Source of the DNA: Janibacter corallicola NBRC 107790
GTDB lineage: Bacteria; Actinomycetota; Actinomycetes; Actinomycetales; Dermatophilaceae
NCBI RefSeq assembly: GCF_001570965.1
Contig: NZ_BCSR01000001.1
Span: 1 to 64,000, forward strand
Length of the DNA stretch: 64,000 bases
Direction: 5' to 3'
Below the pieces are notes generated by a model. It searched no databases. It saw only the letters and a program-made list of their open reading frames with translations, and was not told the DNA's origin. Position numbers and translations under genes: made by a program. Shown piece after piece: positions 33,877 through 43,337 of the stretch (the stretch's first letter is position 1; each line of letters starts with the position of its first letter).

Positions 33877-34454
33877 TCCGGCATCGGGACGTCCACGATC
33901 TCCGGCCGTTCCGAGATCAGCTGGAGGTCCATCGTGTCCACACCCTGGCGGGGCAGCGGGAAGGCCGTGAAGACGTAGACCGGCTTCCCGAGCGGGGCCT
34001 CGACGGAGATGTCATTGCTGGTGAGGTCCGTGACGTTGGTGTACTTCTCCATGTTCGTGAAGTCCACGAAGGTCGGCGCGAAGGTGTGCTCCCCCAGCAG
34101 CTCGAAGGCCGAGGTCTCCTCGGTGCCGCGCCCCTGCCCCGTCAGCCGGAAGGTGGCGACCATGACGTTCTCGTCCCGGCTCAGCTCGACGAGCTCGACC
34201 TTCGTGGAGTCCACGTCGTCGTTCTCGACGTGCAGGGTCGTGCTGGCGATGGCCTTCGGCGGGTCCTCCGGGTCGATGCCGGCGTCCTTGGCACCGCTGG
34301 CCTCAGCGGCCTCCCCGTCGCCTCCCGTCGCGGCGTTCTGGGCGGACTGGGCCGAGTCACTGCCCGAGGCCTGGTCCGTGCCACCGAGCGAGCAGCCGGT
34401 GAGTGCCACGGCCGCGGCTGCCGAGAGCGCGATGGCGCTGATGCGAATCGACAC
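33873..34454 (-). CDS. Lipoprotein paired with OmpA protein
   Basis: This 193-aa lipoprotein has the lipobox AVALTGCSLGG, an acidic Ser/Asp/Glu linker to about residue 60 and a beta-rich domain with STTLHVENDDVDSTKVELVE and the ending ERPEIVDVPMPE. Its layout matches the lipoproteins at 46043 and 52988, although sequence similarity is weak and it lacks their CxC motif. The start is GTG 34454 with AGGAGG. It is translated just before, and coupled to, the OmpA gene, the reverse order of the other two pairs. Confidence 0.82.
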   Translation of the reverse strand: MSIRISAIALSAAAAVALTGCSLGGTDQASGSDSAQSAQNAATGGDGEAAEASGAKDAGIDPEDPPKAIASTTLHVENDDVDSTKVELVELSRDENVMVATFRLTGQGRGTEETSAFELLGEHTFAPTFVDFTNMEKYTNVTDLTSNDISVEAPLGKPVYVFTAFPLPRQGVDTMDLQLISERPEIVDVPMPE

Positions 34455-34548
34455 GGTGTCCCTCCTGGAATGTCTGTGCTACTGCAAATGCAGGATTTAC
34501 GATAGCAAACCTGGTGCCTCACGCAACCCCTGGCCCGAAAAAACATGA

Positions 34549-34594
34549 CGAAGGGGGCAGGCCCGCCGACGAGCCGGTGGGCCTGCCCCCTTCG
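34549..34594 (-). terminator. Intrinsic terminator of the rpsF-ssb-rpsR-rplI operon
   Basis: Perfect 16-bp arms (34549-34564 and 34579-34594) surround a 14-base loop. On the minus strand they are followed by TCATGTTTTTTCGG, a proper T-run. It lies 30 bp after the rplI stop. Both arms contain the over-represented CGAAGGGGG word. Confidence 0.9.
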
Positions 34595-34623
34595 ATCGGC
34601 CCCGGTGGACGGGGCCGGCCGGA

Positions 34624-35070
34624 TCAGCCGGCGACGACCTCGAGGGCCACGGTGGCCTGCACCTCAGGGTGCAGGCGCACGAGCGCCTGGGCCGGGCCGA
34701 CGTTCTTGATCGGCGTCGGGATCTCGATGGTACGGCGGTCCACCTCGGGACCACCACCGGTCTTGATCGCCTCGGCGACCTCACGGCTGGTGACGGCGCC
34801 GAAGAGGCGGCCGCTCTCGCCGGCGTGGGCGCTGACGGTGACCGTCTCGGCCTCGAGGTTGCCCTTGAGGGACTGCGCCTCCTCGAGGGACTTCACGGCG
34901 CGCGCGGCGCGGCCGGCGGCGATCGCGTCGACCTGCTTCTGCGCCCCCTTCGTCCACTGCGTGGCCAGGCCACGGCGGTAGAGGAAGTTGCGGGCGTAGC
35001 CCCGCTTGACGTCGACGACGTCGCCGGCGGTGCCGAGACCGCTGACCTCGTGGGTGAGGATGACCTTCAT
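34624..35070 (-). CDS. rplI: 50S ribosomal protein L9
   Basis: This 148-aa ribosomal protein begins with the canonical [20 protein letters not shown] and [16 protein letters not shown] (23S rRNA-binding N-domain). A long connecting helix and a C-domain ending [15 protein letters not shown] follow. It is the last gene of the S6-SSB-S18-L9 operon and is followed by a strong terminator. The start is ATG 35070. Confidence 0.98.
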   Translation of the reverse strand: MKVILTHEVSGLGTAGDVVDVKRGYARNFLYRRGLATQWTKGAQKQVDAIAAGRAARAVKSLEEAQSLKGNLEAETVTVSAHAGESGRLFGAVTSREVAEAIKTGGGPEVDRRTIEIPTPIKNVGPAQALVRLHPEVQATVALEVVAG

Positions 35071-35102
35071 TTCACGTGCTCCTGTCTCTGCTCGTCCGCG
35101 GA

Positions 35103-35339
35103 TCAGCGGTTGGAGGAGGAGTAGGGCAGCAGGGCCATCTCCCGGGCGTTCTTGACGGCATTGGCGATCCGGCGCTGCTCCTGCACGGAGACGCCGGTGA
35201 CGCGACGGGCGCGGATCTTGCCGCGGTCCGAGATGAACTTCCGCAGCAGGGCCGCGTCCTTGTAGTCGATCGTCTCGACCTTCGCCGCCTTCAGCGGGTT
35301 GGCCTTCTTCTTGGGCTTGCGCACAACGGGCTTGGCCAT
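35103..35339 (-). CDS. rpsR: 30S ribosomal protein S18 (cysteine-free form)
   Basis: This 78-aa protein has the S18 core [17 protein letters not shown] and [20 protein letters not shown]. It contains no cysteine, so it is the zinc-independent form; many actinobacteria also carry a zinc-binding paralogue elsewhere. It pairs with S6 on the platform of the small subunit. The start is ATG 35339 after AAGGAGAGC; the open frame beyond is not used. Confidence 0.97.
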   Translation of the reverse strand: MAKPVVRKPKKKANPLKAAKVETIDYKDAALLRKFISDRGKIRARRVTGVSVQEQRRIANAVKNAREMALLPYSSSNR

Positions 35340-35434
35340 CGTGGTGCTCTCCTTCGTGTCTTGCGAGAGCCCGAGGTCAGTGCCTCGGGATGGGTGTCTT
35401 GACTGGTGCCCGGCTGACCGGGCGGAGCGATCGA

Positions 35435-36007
35435 TCAGAAGGGGGGCTCGTCGTAGCTGGGGGCGTTGCCCCAGCCACCGCCGGGCTGGCCACCGCCCTG
35501 GGGTGCCTGCTGGCCGCCGAAGCCGCCGCCCTGGCCGCCCTGGGGACCGCCGGTCGCCCACGGGTCGCTCTGCTGGCCGCCGAAGCCGCCGCCCTGGGGC
35601 TGGCCGCCCCAGCCGCCGCCCTGGCCTCCACCACCGCCGCGCTGGGTCTTGGTGACCTTCGCGGTGGCGTAGCGCAGGGACGGTGCGACCTCGTCGGCCT
35701 GCATCTCCATGACGGTGCGCTTCTGACCGGTCTCCTTGTCCTCCCAGGACCGGGAGACGAGGCGGCCGGTCACGACGACGCGCGTCCCACGCACGAGCGA
35801 CTCGGCCGCGTTCTCCGCGGCCTCACGCCACACGGAGCAGCGCATGAAGAGCGTCTCCGCGTCCTTCCACTCGTTGTTCTGCCGGTCGAAGTACCGCGGG
35901 GTCGAGGCCACCGTGAAGTTCGCGACGGCCGCGCCGGACGGGGTGAACCGCAGCTCGGGGTCGGCAGTGAGGTTGCCGACGACGGTGATGGGGGTATCGC
36001 CTGCCAT
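35435..36007 (-). CDS. ssb: Single-stranded DNA-binding protein
   Basis: This 190-aa SSB has an OB-fold in residues 1-115 ([41 protein letters not shown]) and a long Gly/Gln-rich tail with repeats such as GGGFGGQQ. The acidic tip SYDEPPF recruits partner proteins. It binds exposed single strands during replication and repair. The start is ATG 36007. It lies between rpsF and rpsR, the standard order. Confidence 0.97.
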   Translation of the reverse strand: MAGDTPITVVGNLTADPELRFTPSGAAVANFTVASTPRYFDRQNNEWKDAETLFMRCSVWREAAENAAESLVRGTRVVVTGRLVSRSWEDKETGQKRTVMEMQADEVAPSLRYATAKVTKTQRGGGGGQGGGWGGQPQGGGFGGQQSDPWATGGPQGGQGGGFGGQQAPQGGGQPGGGWGNAPSYDEPPF

Positions 36008-36081
36008 GGGAATCCTTCTCGATCGTGGATCGTCTCAGGTGAGGTCGCCGGCGGTCACCGGCGACCCGGGGAAGGGACGTC

Positions 36082-36369
36082 TCAGGCGTCCACGCGCATG
36101 AGCTTGGTCCGCACGATCTGCTCGGACAGGCCGAGCTGACGGTCCAGCTCCTTGCTCGTGGCCGGCTCGCAGGTCAGGTCGGCGACCGCGTAGAGGCCCT
36201 CGTCCTTCTTGTTGATCGGGTAGGCCAGGCGACGCCGGCCCCAGTGGTCGACCTTGTCCACGGTTCCGCCGTCCTTGGTGACGACGGCGAGGAACTTCTC
36301 GAAGAGCTGCTGGACGCCACGCTCGTCGTTGTCGGCGTCGAAGATGACCATGAGCTCGTAATTACGCAT
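36082..36369 (-). CDS. rpsF: 30S ribosomal protein S6
   Basis: This 95-aa S6 has [20 protein letters not shown] at the start, [16 protein letters not shown] in the middle and [17 protein letters not shown] at the end. It binds S18 and 16S rRNA and opens the operon. The start is ATG 36369, with AAGGAGG 14 bases upstream on the minus strand. The 5' leader contains the hairpin at 36400-36418. Confidence 0.98.
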   Translation of the reverse strand: MRNYELMVIFDADNDERGVQQLFEKFLAVVTKDGGTVDKVDHWGRRRLAYPINKKDEGLYAVADLTCEPATSKELDRQLGLSEQIVRTKLMRVDA

Positions 36370-36399
36370 GCTGATAACCCGCCTCCTTCGGTCTGTGCG

Positions 36400-36418
36400 G
36401 TCACGGTCTCTCCGTGAC
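36400..36418 (-). promoter_or_regulatory. Leader hairpin upstream of rpsF
   Basis: A GTCACGG/CCGTGAC stem with a five-base loop lies in the presumed 5' leader. rpsF leaders in many bacteria bind the S6:S18 complex for feedback control. The position fits, but I could not confirm the consensus structure. I see nothing else in the 169-bp gap to 36538. Confidence 0.4.
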
Positions 36419-36538
36419 AGGAGGGTTGTGCATGAACCCGGCGGGTCCGCATCGGGTGATGCGTGGACACCGGGCCGCGGGCAGGATATCCGCTGCGCTC
36501 CCTTCCCGCCAAAGCGTGCCGCGGCGGCAGGCCCCCCG

Positions 36539-37864
36539 TCAGGTCGTGGCCCTGGCCTGTGGACGGTCCTTGATCGGGAGCGCGGGTTGTGGACGGTTGG
36601 GCGGGGGGTTGTCGACCGGGGTGTACCAGATGCTCCACATGAGCAGCCCCCAGGCGATGGTCCTCCCGATGATGGCGACGGCGTACCAGGAAGGGGGCAG
36701 ACCCTTGTCCGGGTCGGAGTCGAAACCGATGTAGAGCCACAGCGCGGCTGCGTGGCCGGCCTCGATCACCACGAAACCCAGGTGGGTGCGCCACGAGACC
36801 CCCGCGAGGATCGCGAGCGGCAACACCCACAGCGCCGCCTGGACGGGCACCGAGGGGCTCGTCAGCGCGACGAGCGGCACCGCGAAGGCCGCCACCTGCG
36901 CCCACGTCGCCGGACGCCAGGCCCGCGCCGCCATGATGATGACCGCCCAGATGGCCCAGCTCCACCCGATGAGGGAGAAGATCGGCGCGATGCGGTCCGG
37001 CAGCGGGTGCCCGACGAGCTCGGGGATGAAGAGCAGCGAGCCGTACCCCGGCTTCGAGTCCCACCAGGTCAGGAGCGGACCGCTGATCGCGTGCGGCTGC
37101 ACGACGGCCACGAGCAGGAGCCCGGCCGCGGCGGTGGCGGCGGCCACGACGGCGGTGCGCACGGCCCCGCCGAGGTCGCCCCCGCGCCTGGCGGAGACGA
37201 GCAGCGCCAGGCCGACGACGAGCACCCAGGCATGGCCCAGCAGCGCCAGCCCGAGCACCACCCCGGCGGTGGCGCTCCGGTGCCGTCCGCGGGCGAGCAT
37301 CGCCGCGATGACGAGGGTGACCACGAGCAGGTCCGGGGAGAGCAGCGTCGCGACGACATGGACCGGGCTGAGCGCCAGCTGCGTGGCCAGGTCCAGCCGG
37401 CGGGGCCGCAGCAGCCCGACGCACCGGACGATCAGCGCCGCGCAGACCGCGAGCACGATCGCCCACAGCAGGAAGTACACCCGGGTCTGCGCCAGCCAGC
37501 CCCCGTCGGGGACCATCCCACCGAGGAGGGCCATGAGTCCGGAGAGCAGCGGCATCTGCTCGGTGAGGGCCGCCCCGTCGAGCCATCCCGTGAGGCCACC
37601 GGTGAGGCCGGCCAGCTGGTACTGGGCGGGCAGGTCGGAGAAGCACATCCGCCAGAACTGCTCGTCGCCGTTCCAACCGTGGGCGATGCAGTGGCCCTGC
37701 CGCAGCACGGCGATCCCCATGGGCACCACCGTCATCGCCACGACGAAGGGGAGCAGCCGGCCCACCGACCGCTCCCGGGGCGAGGCGTGACGACCGAGCG
37801 GACCGCCGATGAGGGCATCGGCGTCCGGCGGCAGCAGGTCCGGGGGCACCGACTCCTTGGGCAC
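36539..37864 (-). CDS. GT87-like polytopic membrane protein
   Basis: This 441-aa protein has about ten hydrophobic segments. It resembles the GT87-type mannosyltransferase-like proteins that in mycobacteria sit beside ponA1 (Rv0051 position). Visible features are an early loop [40 protein letters not shown] and late [19 protein letters not shown]. It probably transfers a polyprenyl-linked sugar on the outer face of the membrane; the substrate is not known. The start GTG 37864 overlaps the PBP stop by one base. Confidence 0.75.
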   Translation of the reverse strand: MPKESVPPDLLPPDADALIGGPLGRHASPRERSVGRLLPFVVAMTVVPMGIAVLRQGHCIAHGWNGDEQFWRMCFSDLPAQYQLAGLTGGLTGWLDGAALTEQMPLLSGLMALLGGMVPDGGWLAQTRVYFLLWAIVLAVCAALIVRCVGLLRPRRLDLATQLALSPVHVVATLLSPDLLVVTLVIAAMLARGRHRSATAGVVLGLALLGHAWVLVVGLALLVSARRGGDLGGAVRTAVVAAATAAAGLLLVAVVQPHAISGPLLTWWDSKPGYGSLLFIPELVGHPLPDRIAPIFSLIGWSWAIWAVIIMAARAWRPATWAQVAAFAVPLVALTSPSVPVQAALWVLPLAILAGVSWRTHLGFVVIEAGHAAALWLYIGFDSDPDKGLPPSWYAVAIIGRTIAWGLLMWSIWYTPVDNPPPNRPQPALPIKDRPQARATT

Positions 37865-40197
37865 TACCGCTCCTCCGACCGGTTCGTCCTGGCCTCGTCC
37901 GACGCCGGTGGCGGCGTCGTCAGTGTCGTCGTCGGTGTCGTGGGACGCGTCTGCGTGGGCGCGGGCGGGCTGGTGCTGCTCGACGTGGGGGGCGGCGTCG
38001 TGGTCGGGCTCGTCGAGGTGCTCGAGGTGCTCGTCGGCTGCTTCGTGCTGCTCGAGGAGGAGCTGCTGCTCGTGCTGGTCGTGGTCCTCGTGGTCCTCGA
38101 GGAGCTGGAGGTCGAGGACTTCGTCGTGCTCGTCCGGGTGCTCGTGCGCGTGGTCGGCTCACCAGTCGTCGTCGGCTCGGGGGTCGTGCTCGTCGGCAGC
38201 GGCGTCGGGGCGTCCGGTGGCGTGGAGCTGCGCGAGCTGGAGGTGACGTGCCCGGCCGGCGGCAGCTCCTTGACGGGCTCGCCCTCGAGCGCGCCGATCA
38301 TGAAGTCGGTCCAGATGTCGGCCGGGATGGTCCCTCCGGTCACCTCGGCATAACCGCCGAGGTCCTCCAGCTGGTTGGCCTCCACGAGGCGCCCGTCGCC
38401 CTTGTACATCCCGACGGCCGCGGAGAGCTGGCCGGGGGTGAAGCCGTCGAACCAGGCGGCGTAGTTGCCCGAGGTGGTGCCGGTCTTGCCGCCGACGGGA
38501 CGGTCCAGCTCCGCCACGGTCGGGTAGCCGGTCCCGCCCGGGGAGTCCACCCGGCTCATCGCCTGGATGGTGTCCCGGGCCACGTCCTGGGGGTAGACCC
38601 GCTCGACGTCCGGCTCGACCTCGTAGTCGAAGTCCCCCTCCACCGAGCTGATGTAGTACGGCTCGGCGTGACGTCCCTGGGCCGCGATCGTCGCGTAGGC
38701 CCCGGCCATGTCGATGACCCGGACCGCGTCGGTGCCGAAGACGTTCGTCGGGTCGCTCGAGAGCGGGATCCGCTTGTCGCCGTTCCACGCCTTGACCCCG
38801 GAGACCTTGGCGACCTCGGCGCTCTGCTTCGGGCCCACGGCGAGGTTGAGTCGGGCGAAGTAGGTGTTGATCGAGCGCTTCGTCGCCTCCCGCATGTCCA
38901 CGGGCCCGTAATCCTGGTTGCCGTAGTTGACGATGCCACCCTCGCGCTGGATCTGCGTGGCGCCGGGGCCGTCATAGACGAAGGCGCTGTCGTAGTAGGG
39001 GCTGTCACCGCTGAAGGTCGTCGAGAGCGGCATCCCGTCCCGCAGCGCGGCGATGATCGTGAAGGGCTTCATCGTCGAGCCGGCCTGCATCTTGCCGTCG
39101 ACGGCGGCGTTGAAGTAGCCCGAGCGGCCCTGCCCGTACGCCGCGCCGCCGTACATCGCCCGCACCGCCCCGTCACCGGGCTCGACCGCGGCCAGGCCGA
39201 TGTGCACGTCCTTGGCGGCGGAGCCCTCGGGGCGGGCATCGTCGACGGCCTTGGCCGCGGCCTGCTGGGCGTCCTGGTCGATGGTCGTGACGATCTTGAA
39301 GCCGCCACGGGCGATGTCGGCCTCGGACAGGCCGACCTTGGTGCGCAGCTCCTCCCGGACCTCCTCGGTGACGAAGCCGATGTCATCGGAGCTGGAGTGC
39401 TGCCGGCGCGGCTCGTCGACCTTCGGGAAGGTCTGCCGGTCCCGCTCCGCGGCGGTCATCCACCCCTGCTCGACCATGCCGTCGAGCACGTAGTTCCACC
39501 GGTCCTCCGCCCGCTTGCGCTGCGCGTCGCCGAGGGACGGGTCGTAGAGGGAGGGGCCGTTGACGACGCTGGCGAGGAAGGCACCCTCGGAGACGGTCAG
39601 CTGGTCGACGTCCTTGCCGAAGTAGGCCTGCGAGGCGGTCTGGACGCCGTCGGCACCACGCCCGAAGTAGATCGTGTTCAGGTAGTTGGCCAGGATCTCG
39701 TCCTTGCTCAGCTGCTGGTCGATCTTGACCGAGATGAGCACCTCCTTGGCCTTGCGGACCAGCGTCTGGTCCTGGCTGAGGAAGTAGTTCTTCACGTACT
39801 GCTGGGTGATCGTCGAGCCGCCCTGCTGCGGTCCGCCGCTCACGGCGACCTTGACCGCCCGCAGGATGCCCGTCGGCGAGACCCCCTCGTTCTCGTAGAA
39901 GGAGCGGTCCTCGGCGGAGAGGAAGGCCCGCTGCACGGGCACCGGCACCTGATCCAGGTCGACCGACTCCCGGTTCACCGTGGCGATGCGGTCCATCTCG
40001 GTCTCGCCGTCGGCGTAGTAGAGGATCGAGGCCTGGGCCACCGCCCGGTCGTTGGGCTTCGGGATGTCGATGAGGACGTAGGCGATGACGACCGCCACGA
40101 CCCCGATGAGCACCAGCCACAGCAGCCCCCACAGGCCCTTGCGCACCACCGCACGCACGCCACCGCGGCGCGGCCGCGTGCGCTTTCTCGGGGACAT
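37864..40197 (-). CDS. Class A penicillin-binding protein (PonA-like)
   Basis: This 777-aa bifunctional peptidoglycan synthase has a short basic N-terminus, one membrane helix and a GT51 transglycosylase domain (SAEDRSFYENEGVSPTG, glutamate near residue 95; GGSTITQQYVKNYF). The transpeptidase domain has AGSTMKPF (Ser near 374), KRSINTYF and GGKTGTTSG (Lys near 571). From about residue 650 to the end is a low-complexity Ser/Thr/Pro tail that may span the wall. The start is ATG 40197. It is divergent from the PadR gene. Confidence 0.95.
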   Translation of the reverse strand: MSPRKRTRPRRGGVRAVVRKGLWGLLWLVLIGVVAVVIAYVLIDIPKPNDRAVAQASILYYADGETEMDRIATVNRESVDLDQVPVPVQRAFLSAEDRSFYENEGVSPTGILRAVKVAVSGGPQQGGSTITQQYVKNYFLSQDQTLVRKAKEVLISVKIDQQLSKDEILANYLNTIYFGRGADGVQTASQAYFGKDVDQLTVSEGAFLASVVNGPSLYDPSLGDAQRKRAEDRWNYVLDGMVEQGWMTAAERDRQTFPKVDEPRRQHSSSDDIGFVTEEVREELRTKVGLSEADIARGGFKIVTTIDQDAQQAAAKAVDDARPEGSAAKDVHIGLAAVEPGDGAVRAMYGGAAYGQGRSGYFNAAVDGKMQAGSTMKPFTIIAALRDGMPLSTTFSGDSPYYDSAFVYDGPGATQIQREGGIVNYGNQDYGPVDMREATKRSINTYFARLNLAVGPKQSAEVAKVSGVKAWNGDKRIPLSSDPTNVFGTDAVRVIDMAGAYATIAAQGRHAEPYYISSVEGDFDYEVEPDVERVYPQDVARDTIQAMSRVDSPGGTGYPTVAELDRPVGGKTGTTSGNYAAWFDGFTPGQLSAAVGMYKGDGRLVEANQLEDLGGYAEVTGGTIPADIWTDFMIGALEGEPVKELPPAGHVTSSSRSSTPPDAPTPLPTSTTPEPTTTGEPTTRTSTRTSTTKSSTSSSSRTTRTTTSTSSSSSSSSTKQPTSTSSTSTSPTTTPPPTSSSTSPPAPTQTRPTTPTTTLTTPPPASDEARTNRSEER

Positions 40198-40272
40198 GGG
40201 CACCTCGGGTGGATCGGGCGGGAAGCAGCCCCCAGTATGACCTCTGTGGATGCACCTCGTGGGGGTCGCACC

Positions 40273-40291
40273 ATATATCGGTTCGATACAT
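40273..40291. promoter_or_regulatory. Inverted repeat, candidate PadR operator
   Basis: ATATATCG-GTT-CGATACAT forms a 7-of-8 inverted repeat in an AT-rich patch of the 138-bp region between the divergent PBP and PadR genes. A TAGAGT -10 candidate follows at about 40295. Autoregulation by PadR would fit. Confidence 0.5.
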
Positions 40292-40335
40292 CGGTAGAGT
40301 CCTCGGCGTAACCGAGGATCACGAAGGGAGTTCAC

Positions 40336-40956
40336 GTGCGTCGTCGCGAGATGCTCGAGTTCGCCGTCCTCGGGTTGCTGCACGAGAGCCCCATGCACGG
40401 GTATGAGCTGCGTCGCCAGCTCAACAGCCGGTTGGGGGCCTTCCGGGCCCTCTCCTTCGGCACCCTCTACCCGTGCCTGGCCCGGTTGCAGTCCCAGGGT
40501 CTGGTCAGCCCCACCCAGGACTCCGCGGGCCGGGCCACCGGCCGGCGGCAGCGGATCACCTACCGGCTCACCGACGAGGGCCGCGCGGCCTTCGCCGACC
40601 GGGTCGACCGGGTCGATCCGGGCAGCTGGGAGGACGACGCCTTCGACGTGCGGGTGGCCTTCTTCGCCCGCACCGAGCGTGAGGTCCGCCTGCGCATCCT
40701 CGAGGGGCGCCGCGCGCGTCTCGTGGAGCGGATGGCCGTCATGCGTGAGGACCGGGCCGGCCTGGGGGTCATCGACTCCTGGACCGCCGCCCTCCACGCC
40801 CACGGTGAGGACGAGACCATGGCCGCGGTGCGGTGGCTCGATGAGCTGATCGCGGCCGAACGCAGCGGTCCGTCCGCGCGGCCCGGCACTCTCACCGACC
40901 CCAACCACCCCGCCTTCAACCCACCGGACCAGTCCGGCAGCAAGGAGAACCCATGA
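40336..40956 (+). CDS. PadR-family transcriptional regulator
   Basis: This 206-aa regulator has an N-terminal winged helix ([20 protein letters not shown], then [18 protein letters not shown], then [14 protein letters not shown]) and a C-terminal Vir_act_alpha-type helical dimer domain. Mycobacteria have a PadR gene in the same place (Rv0047c) next to ino1. The start is GTG 40336 behind AAGGGAG. Its stop overlaps the ino1 start by four bases, so it is co-transcribed with inositol phosphate synthesis and may control it. Confidence 0.92.
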   Translation: MRRREMLEFAVLGLLHESPMHGYELRRQLNSRLGAFRALSFGTLYPCLARLQSQGLVSPTQDSAGRATGRRQRITYRLTDEGRAAFADRVDRVDPGSWEDDAFDVRVAFFARTEREVRLRILEGRRARLVERMAVMREDRAGLGVIDSWTAALHAHGEDETMAAVRWLDELIAAERSGPSARPGTLTDPNHPAFNPPDQSGSKENP

Positions 40957-42044
40957 GTAGCATCCGCGTCGCGATCGTCGGCGTCGGCAACTGCGCGAGC
41001 TCGCTCGTGCAGGGCGTCGAGTACTACAAGGACGCCGACCCCGCCGGCACCGTCCCGGGTCTGATGCACGTGACCTTCGGCGACTACCACGTCTCCGACG
41101 TGCAGTTCGTCGCCGCCTTCGACGTCGACGACAAGAAGGTGGGCAAGGACCTCTCGGAGGCGATCAACGCCAGCGAGAACAACACGATCAAGATCTGCGA
41201 CGTCCCCACGAAGGGGGTCGAGGTCCAGCGAGGGCACACCCTCGACGGCATCGGCAGGTACTACGCCGACACCATCGACGAGTCCTCGCAGCCGCCCGTC
41301 GACGTGGTGCAGGCCCTCAAGGACGCCGAGGTCGACGTCCTCGTCTCCTACCTGCCGGTCGGCTCCGAGGAGGCGGACAAGTTCTACGCCCAGTGCGCCA
41401 TCGACGCCGGCGTGGCCTTCGTCAACGCGCTGCCGGTCTTCATCGCCTCCGACCCGGAGTGGGCCCAGAAGTTCCAGGACGCCGGCGTCCCGATCGTCGG
41501 TGACGACATCAAGAGCCAGGTCGGCGCGACGATCACCCACCGCGTCATGGCCCGGCTCTTCGAGGACCGCGGCGTCGTGCTGGACCGCACCTACCAGCTC
41601 AACGTCGGCGGCAACATGGACTTCAAGAACATGCTCGAGCGCGAGCGCCTCGAGTCCAAGAAGGTCTCCAAGACCCAGTCGGTGACCTCCAACCTCTCCG
41701 GCAGCCTCGCCGGCAAGAAGGAGGACCGCAACGTCCACATCGGCCCCTCGGACTACGTCCAGTGGCTCGATGACCGCAAGTGGGCCTACGTGCGGCTCGA
41801 GGGCCGGGCCTTCGGCGACGTCCCGCTGAACCTGGAGTACAAGCTCGAGGTCTGGGACTCCCCGAACAGCGCCGGCATCATCATCGACGCCGTGCGCGCG
41901 GCCAAGATCGGCAAGGACCGCGGCATCGGCGGCCCGCTCGTCTCGGCCAGCTCCTACCTGATGAAGTCCCCGCCGGAGCAGCGCGAGGACTCCGAGGGCC
42001 GGCGCCGCCTCGAGGCCTTCATCGCCGGCACCGAGGAGCGCTGA
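40953..42044 (+). CDS. ino1: Inositol-3-phosphate synthase
   Basis: This 363-aa enzyme converts glucose 6-phosphate to inositol 3-phosphate for phosphatidylinositol and mycothiol. It has the NAD motif [20 protein letters not shown], the block [36 protein letters not shown] and [11 protein letters not shown], all typical of the actinobacterial short form. The start is ATG 40953 with AAGGAGA upstream. The window thus encodes both synthesis and breakdown of inositol. Confidence 0.97.
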   Translation: MSSIRVAIVGVGNCASSLVQGVEYYKDADPAGTVPGLMHVTFGDYHVSDVQFVAAFDVDDKKVGKDLSEAINASENNTIKICDVPTKGVEVQRGHTLDGIGRYYADTIDESSQPPVDVVQALKDAEVDVLVSYLPVGSEEADKFYAQCAIDAGVAFVNALPVFIASDPEWAQKFQDAGVPIVGDDIKSQVGATITHRVMARLFEDRGVVLDRTYQLNVGGNMDFKNMLERERLESKKVSKTQSVTSNLSGSLAGKKEDRNVHIGPSDYVQWLDDRKWAYVRLEGRAFGDVPLNLEYKLEVWDSPNSAGIIIDAVRAAKIGKDRGIGGPLVSASSYLMKSPPEQREDSEGRRRLEAFIAGTEER

Positions 42045-42087
42045 GACCCGCCACGTCGTGACTCGTGCCACGGATAGGATGCGTGGC

Positions 42088-42306
42088 ATGAGTCACAGCG
42101 TGGAGTCGGAGCTGGTCGCCAACGTCCTCACGGTGCACGTGAGCACCGGGCAGTCGGTGACCGCCGGCGACGAGCTGGTCCTGCTGGAGTCGATGAAGAT
42201 GGAGATCCCCGTCCTCGCGGAGTTCGCGGGGACGGTCACCGAGGTCAAGGTGACCGACGGTGACGTCGTCCAGGAGGGCGAGGTCCTCCTCGTCCTGGAC
42301 GACTAG
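42088..42306 (+). CDS. Small biotin-attachment (TB7.3-type) protein
   Basis: This 72-aa single-domain biotin/lipoyl carrier has the acceptor motif LLESMKMEIPV (Lys is the biotin site) and the flanking beta-hairpins VSTGQSVTAGDE and VTDGDVVQEGEVLLVL. Mycobacterial TB7.3 (Rv3221c) has the same size and layout. No carboxylase gene is adjacent, so the partner acyl-CoA carboxylase must lie elsewhere. The start is ATG 42088. It is convergent with the FHA gene (2-bp gap). Confidence 0.9.
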   Translation: MSHSVESELVANVLTVHVSTGQSVTAGDELVLLESMKMEIPVLAEFAGTVTEVKVTDGDVVQEGEVLLVLDD

Positions 42307-42308
42307 CG

Positions 42309-43337
42309 TCACTCCTGGCCGGCGACCTCGAGCACGAGGGAGACCCGGTCGGCGAGCGTGATCGTCGCGCCCGGCCCGATCGCGACCTCCTGACCGGCCT
42401 GCAGCGCCTCCGGCGTCCCGCCGGGGGCCGTGACGAAGGTGCCGTTCGTCGACCCGAGATCGCGCACGAGCACCCGCCACCCGTCGAGCACGACCTCGGC
42501 GTGGGTGCGGGAGATCTCGTTCTCCGGGCTGGAGATCCGGATCAGGTGCGGCTCCGAGGTGGCGTCCTCGCCGGCCTTCGGCGCGCGCCCGAGCCGGACG
42601 TCGCGGTCGAGCGTGACCGACTCCCCCGTGGAGAGGTGGAGGACCCCGAGGGACGGCCGGGCCGTCATCTGGGCCTGCTGCTCGGGGACCGCCTCGCGGC
42701 AGACCCGGCAGTTGCTGGCGTCCGGCGGGTTGGGGTGACCCTGGGAGCAGGAGACGGCCAGCACCATCGGCCCGGCCGGCAGATCGCCGGTGTCGTGGTG
42801 CGGTTCCTCCGCGCCCTGCTCGGGCTGGGGCTCCTCCTCGGCCCCTGGGACCAACAGCGGGCTGATCAGGTGGCCGTCGTGGAACTGGGGGTGCTCCGGG
42901 TAGGCGGCCTCGGACTGCTCCTCCGGGGCCTGGTCGTCCTCCGCGGCGTGCTCCGGGTGGCCGGCCGGGACCTCGGGTTCACCGCCCACCAGGGTGACCG
43001 ACGCGACCCCGTCGTCGATGTCCTCCTCGCTCCACGGGCCGCGAGCGGGGGCAGCGACCTCACGCTCGGCCTGCCCCGCCACGCGGGCGAGGGCGCTGCC
43101 GCGGACGAGGAGCCGGCGGCTCCCTTCGTCGGCGATCGCGAAGTCCGGCGCGCGGCGGACACCACCGGTCGTCAGCTCGTCGGTGACCACGTCCACCGGG
43201 TCGTCCTCGGGCGCGGCCTCCAGGGCGGAGATGAGCCGGTCACGAAGGGCGTCATCCCCCTTCGCCAGGACGGACAGCCCACCCCGGGTGACCTCGATCC
43301 AGCCGACTCCGGCCTCGATCCTCGTCTCCATGCTCAC
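42309..43337 (-). CDS. FHA-domain protein with zinc-ribbon
   Basis: This 342-aa cytoplasmic protein has an N-terminal roughly 100-residue domain of unknown type, a Glu/Pro/His-rich linker, a zinc-ribbon (CSQGHPNPPDASNCRVC) and a C-terminal FHA domain (RLGRAPKAG, ENEISRTHAEVVLDG, RDLGSTNGTFV). FHA domains bind phosphothreonine. Translation is coupled to the PP2C phosphatase upstream (GTGA overlap at 43334-43337; ATG 43331 is an alternative start), so it probably belongs to a Ser/Thr kinase circuit whose kinase is not in this window. Confidence 0.88.
   Translation of the reverse strand: MSMETRIEAGVGWIEVTRGGLSVLAKGDDALRDRLISALEAAPEDDPVDVVTDELTTGGVRRAPDFAIADEGSRRLLVRGSALARVAGQAEREVAAPARGPWSEEDIDDGVASVTLVGGEPEVPAGHPEHAAEDDQAPEEQSEAAYPEHPQFHDGHLISPLLVPGAEEEPQPEQGAEEPHHDTGDLPAGPMVLAVSCSQGHPNPPDASNCRVCREAVPEQQAQMTARPSLGVLHLSTGESVTLDRDVRLGRAPKAGEDATSEPHLIRISSPENEISRTHAEVVLDGWRVLVRDLGSTNGTFVTAPGGTPEALQAGQEVAIGPGATITLADRVSLVLEVAGQE

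Noticed and set aside
37900-38180. Tandem or CRISPR-like repeat
   Set aside because: It is the codon-level repetition of the Ser/Thr/Pro tail of the PBP; unit lengths vary and there are no spacers.
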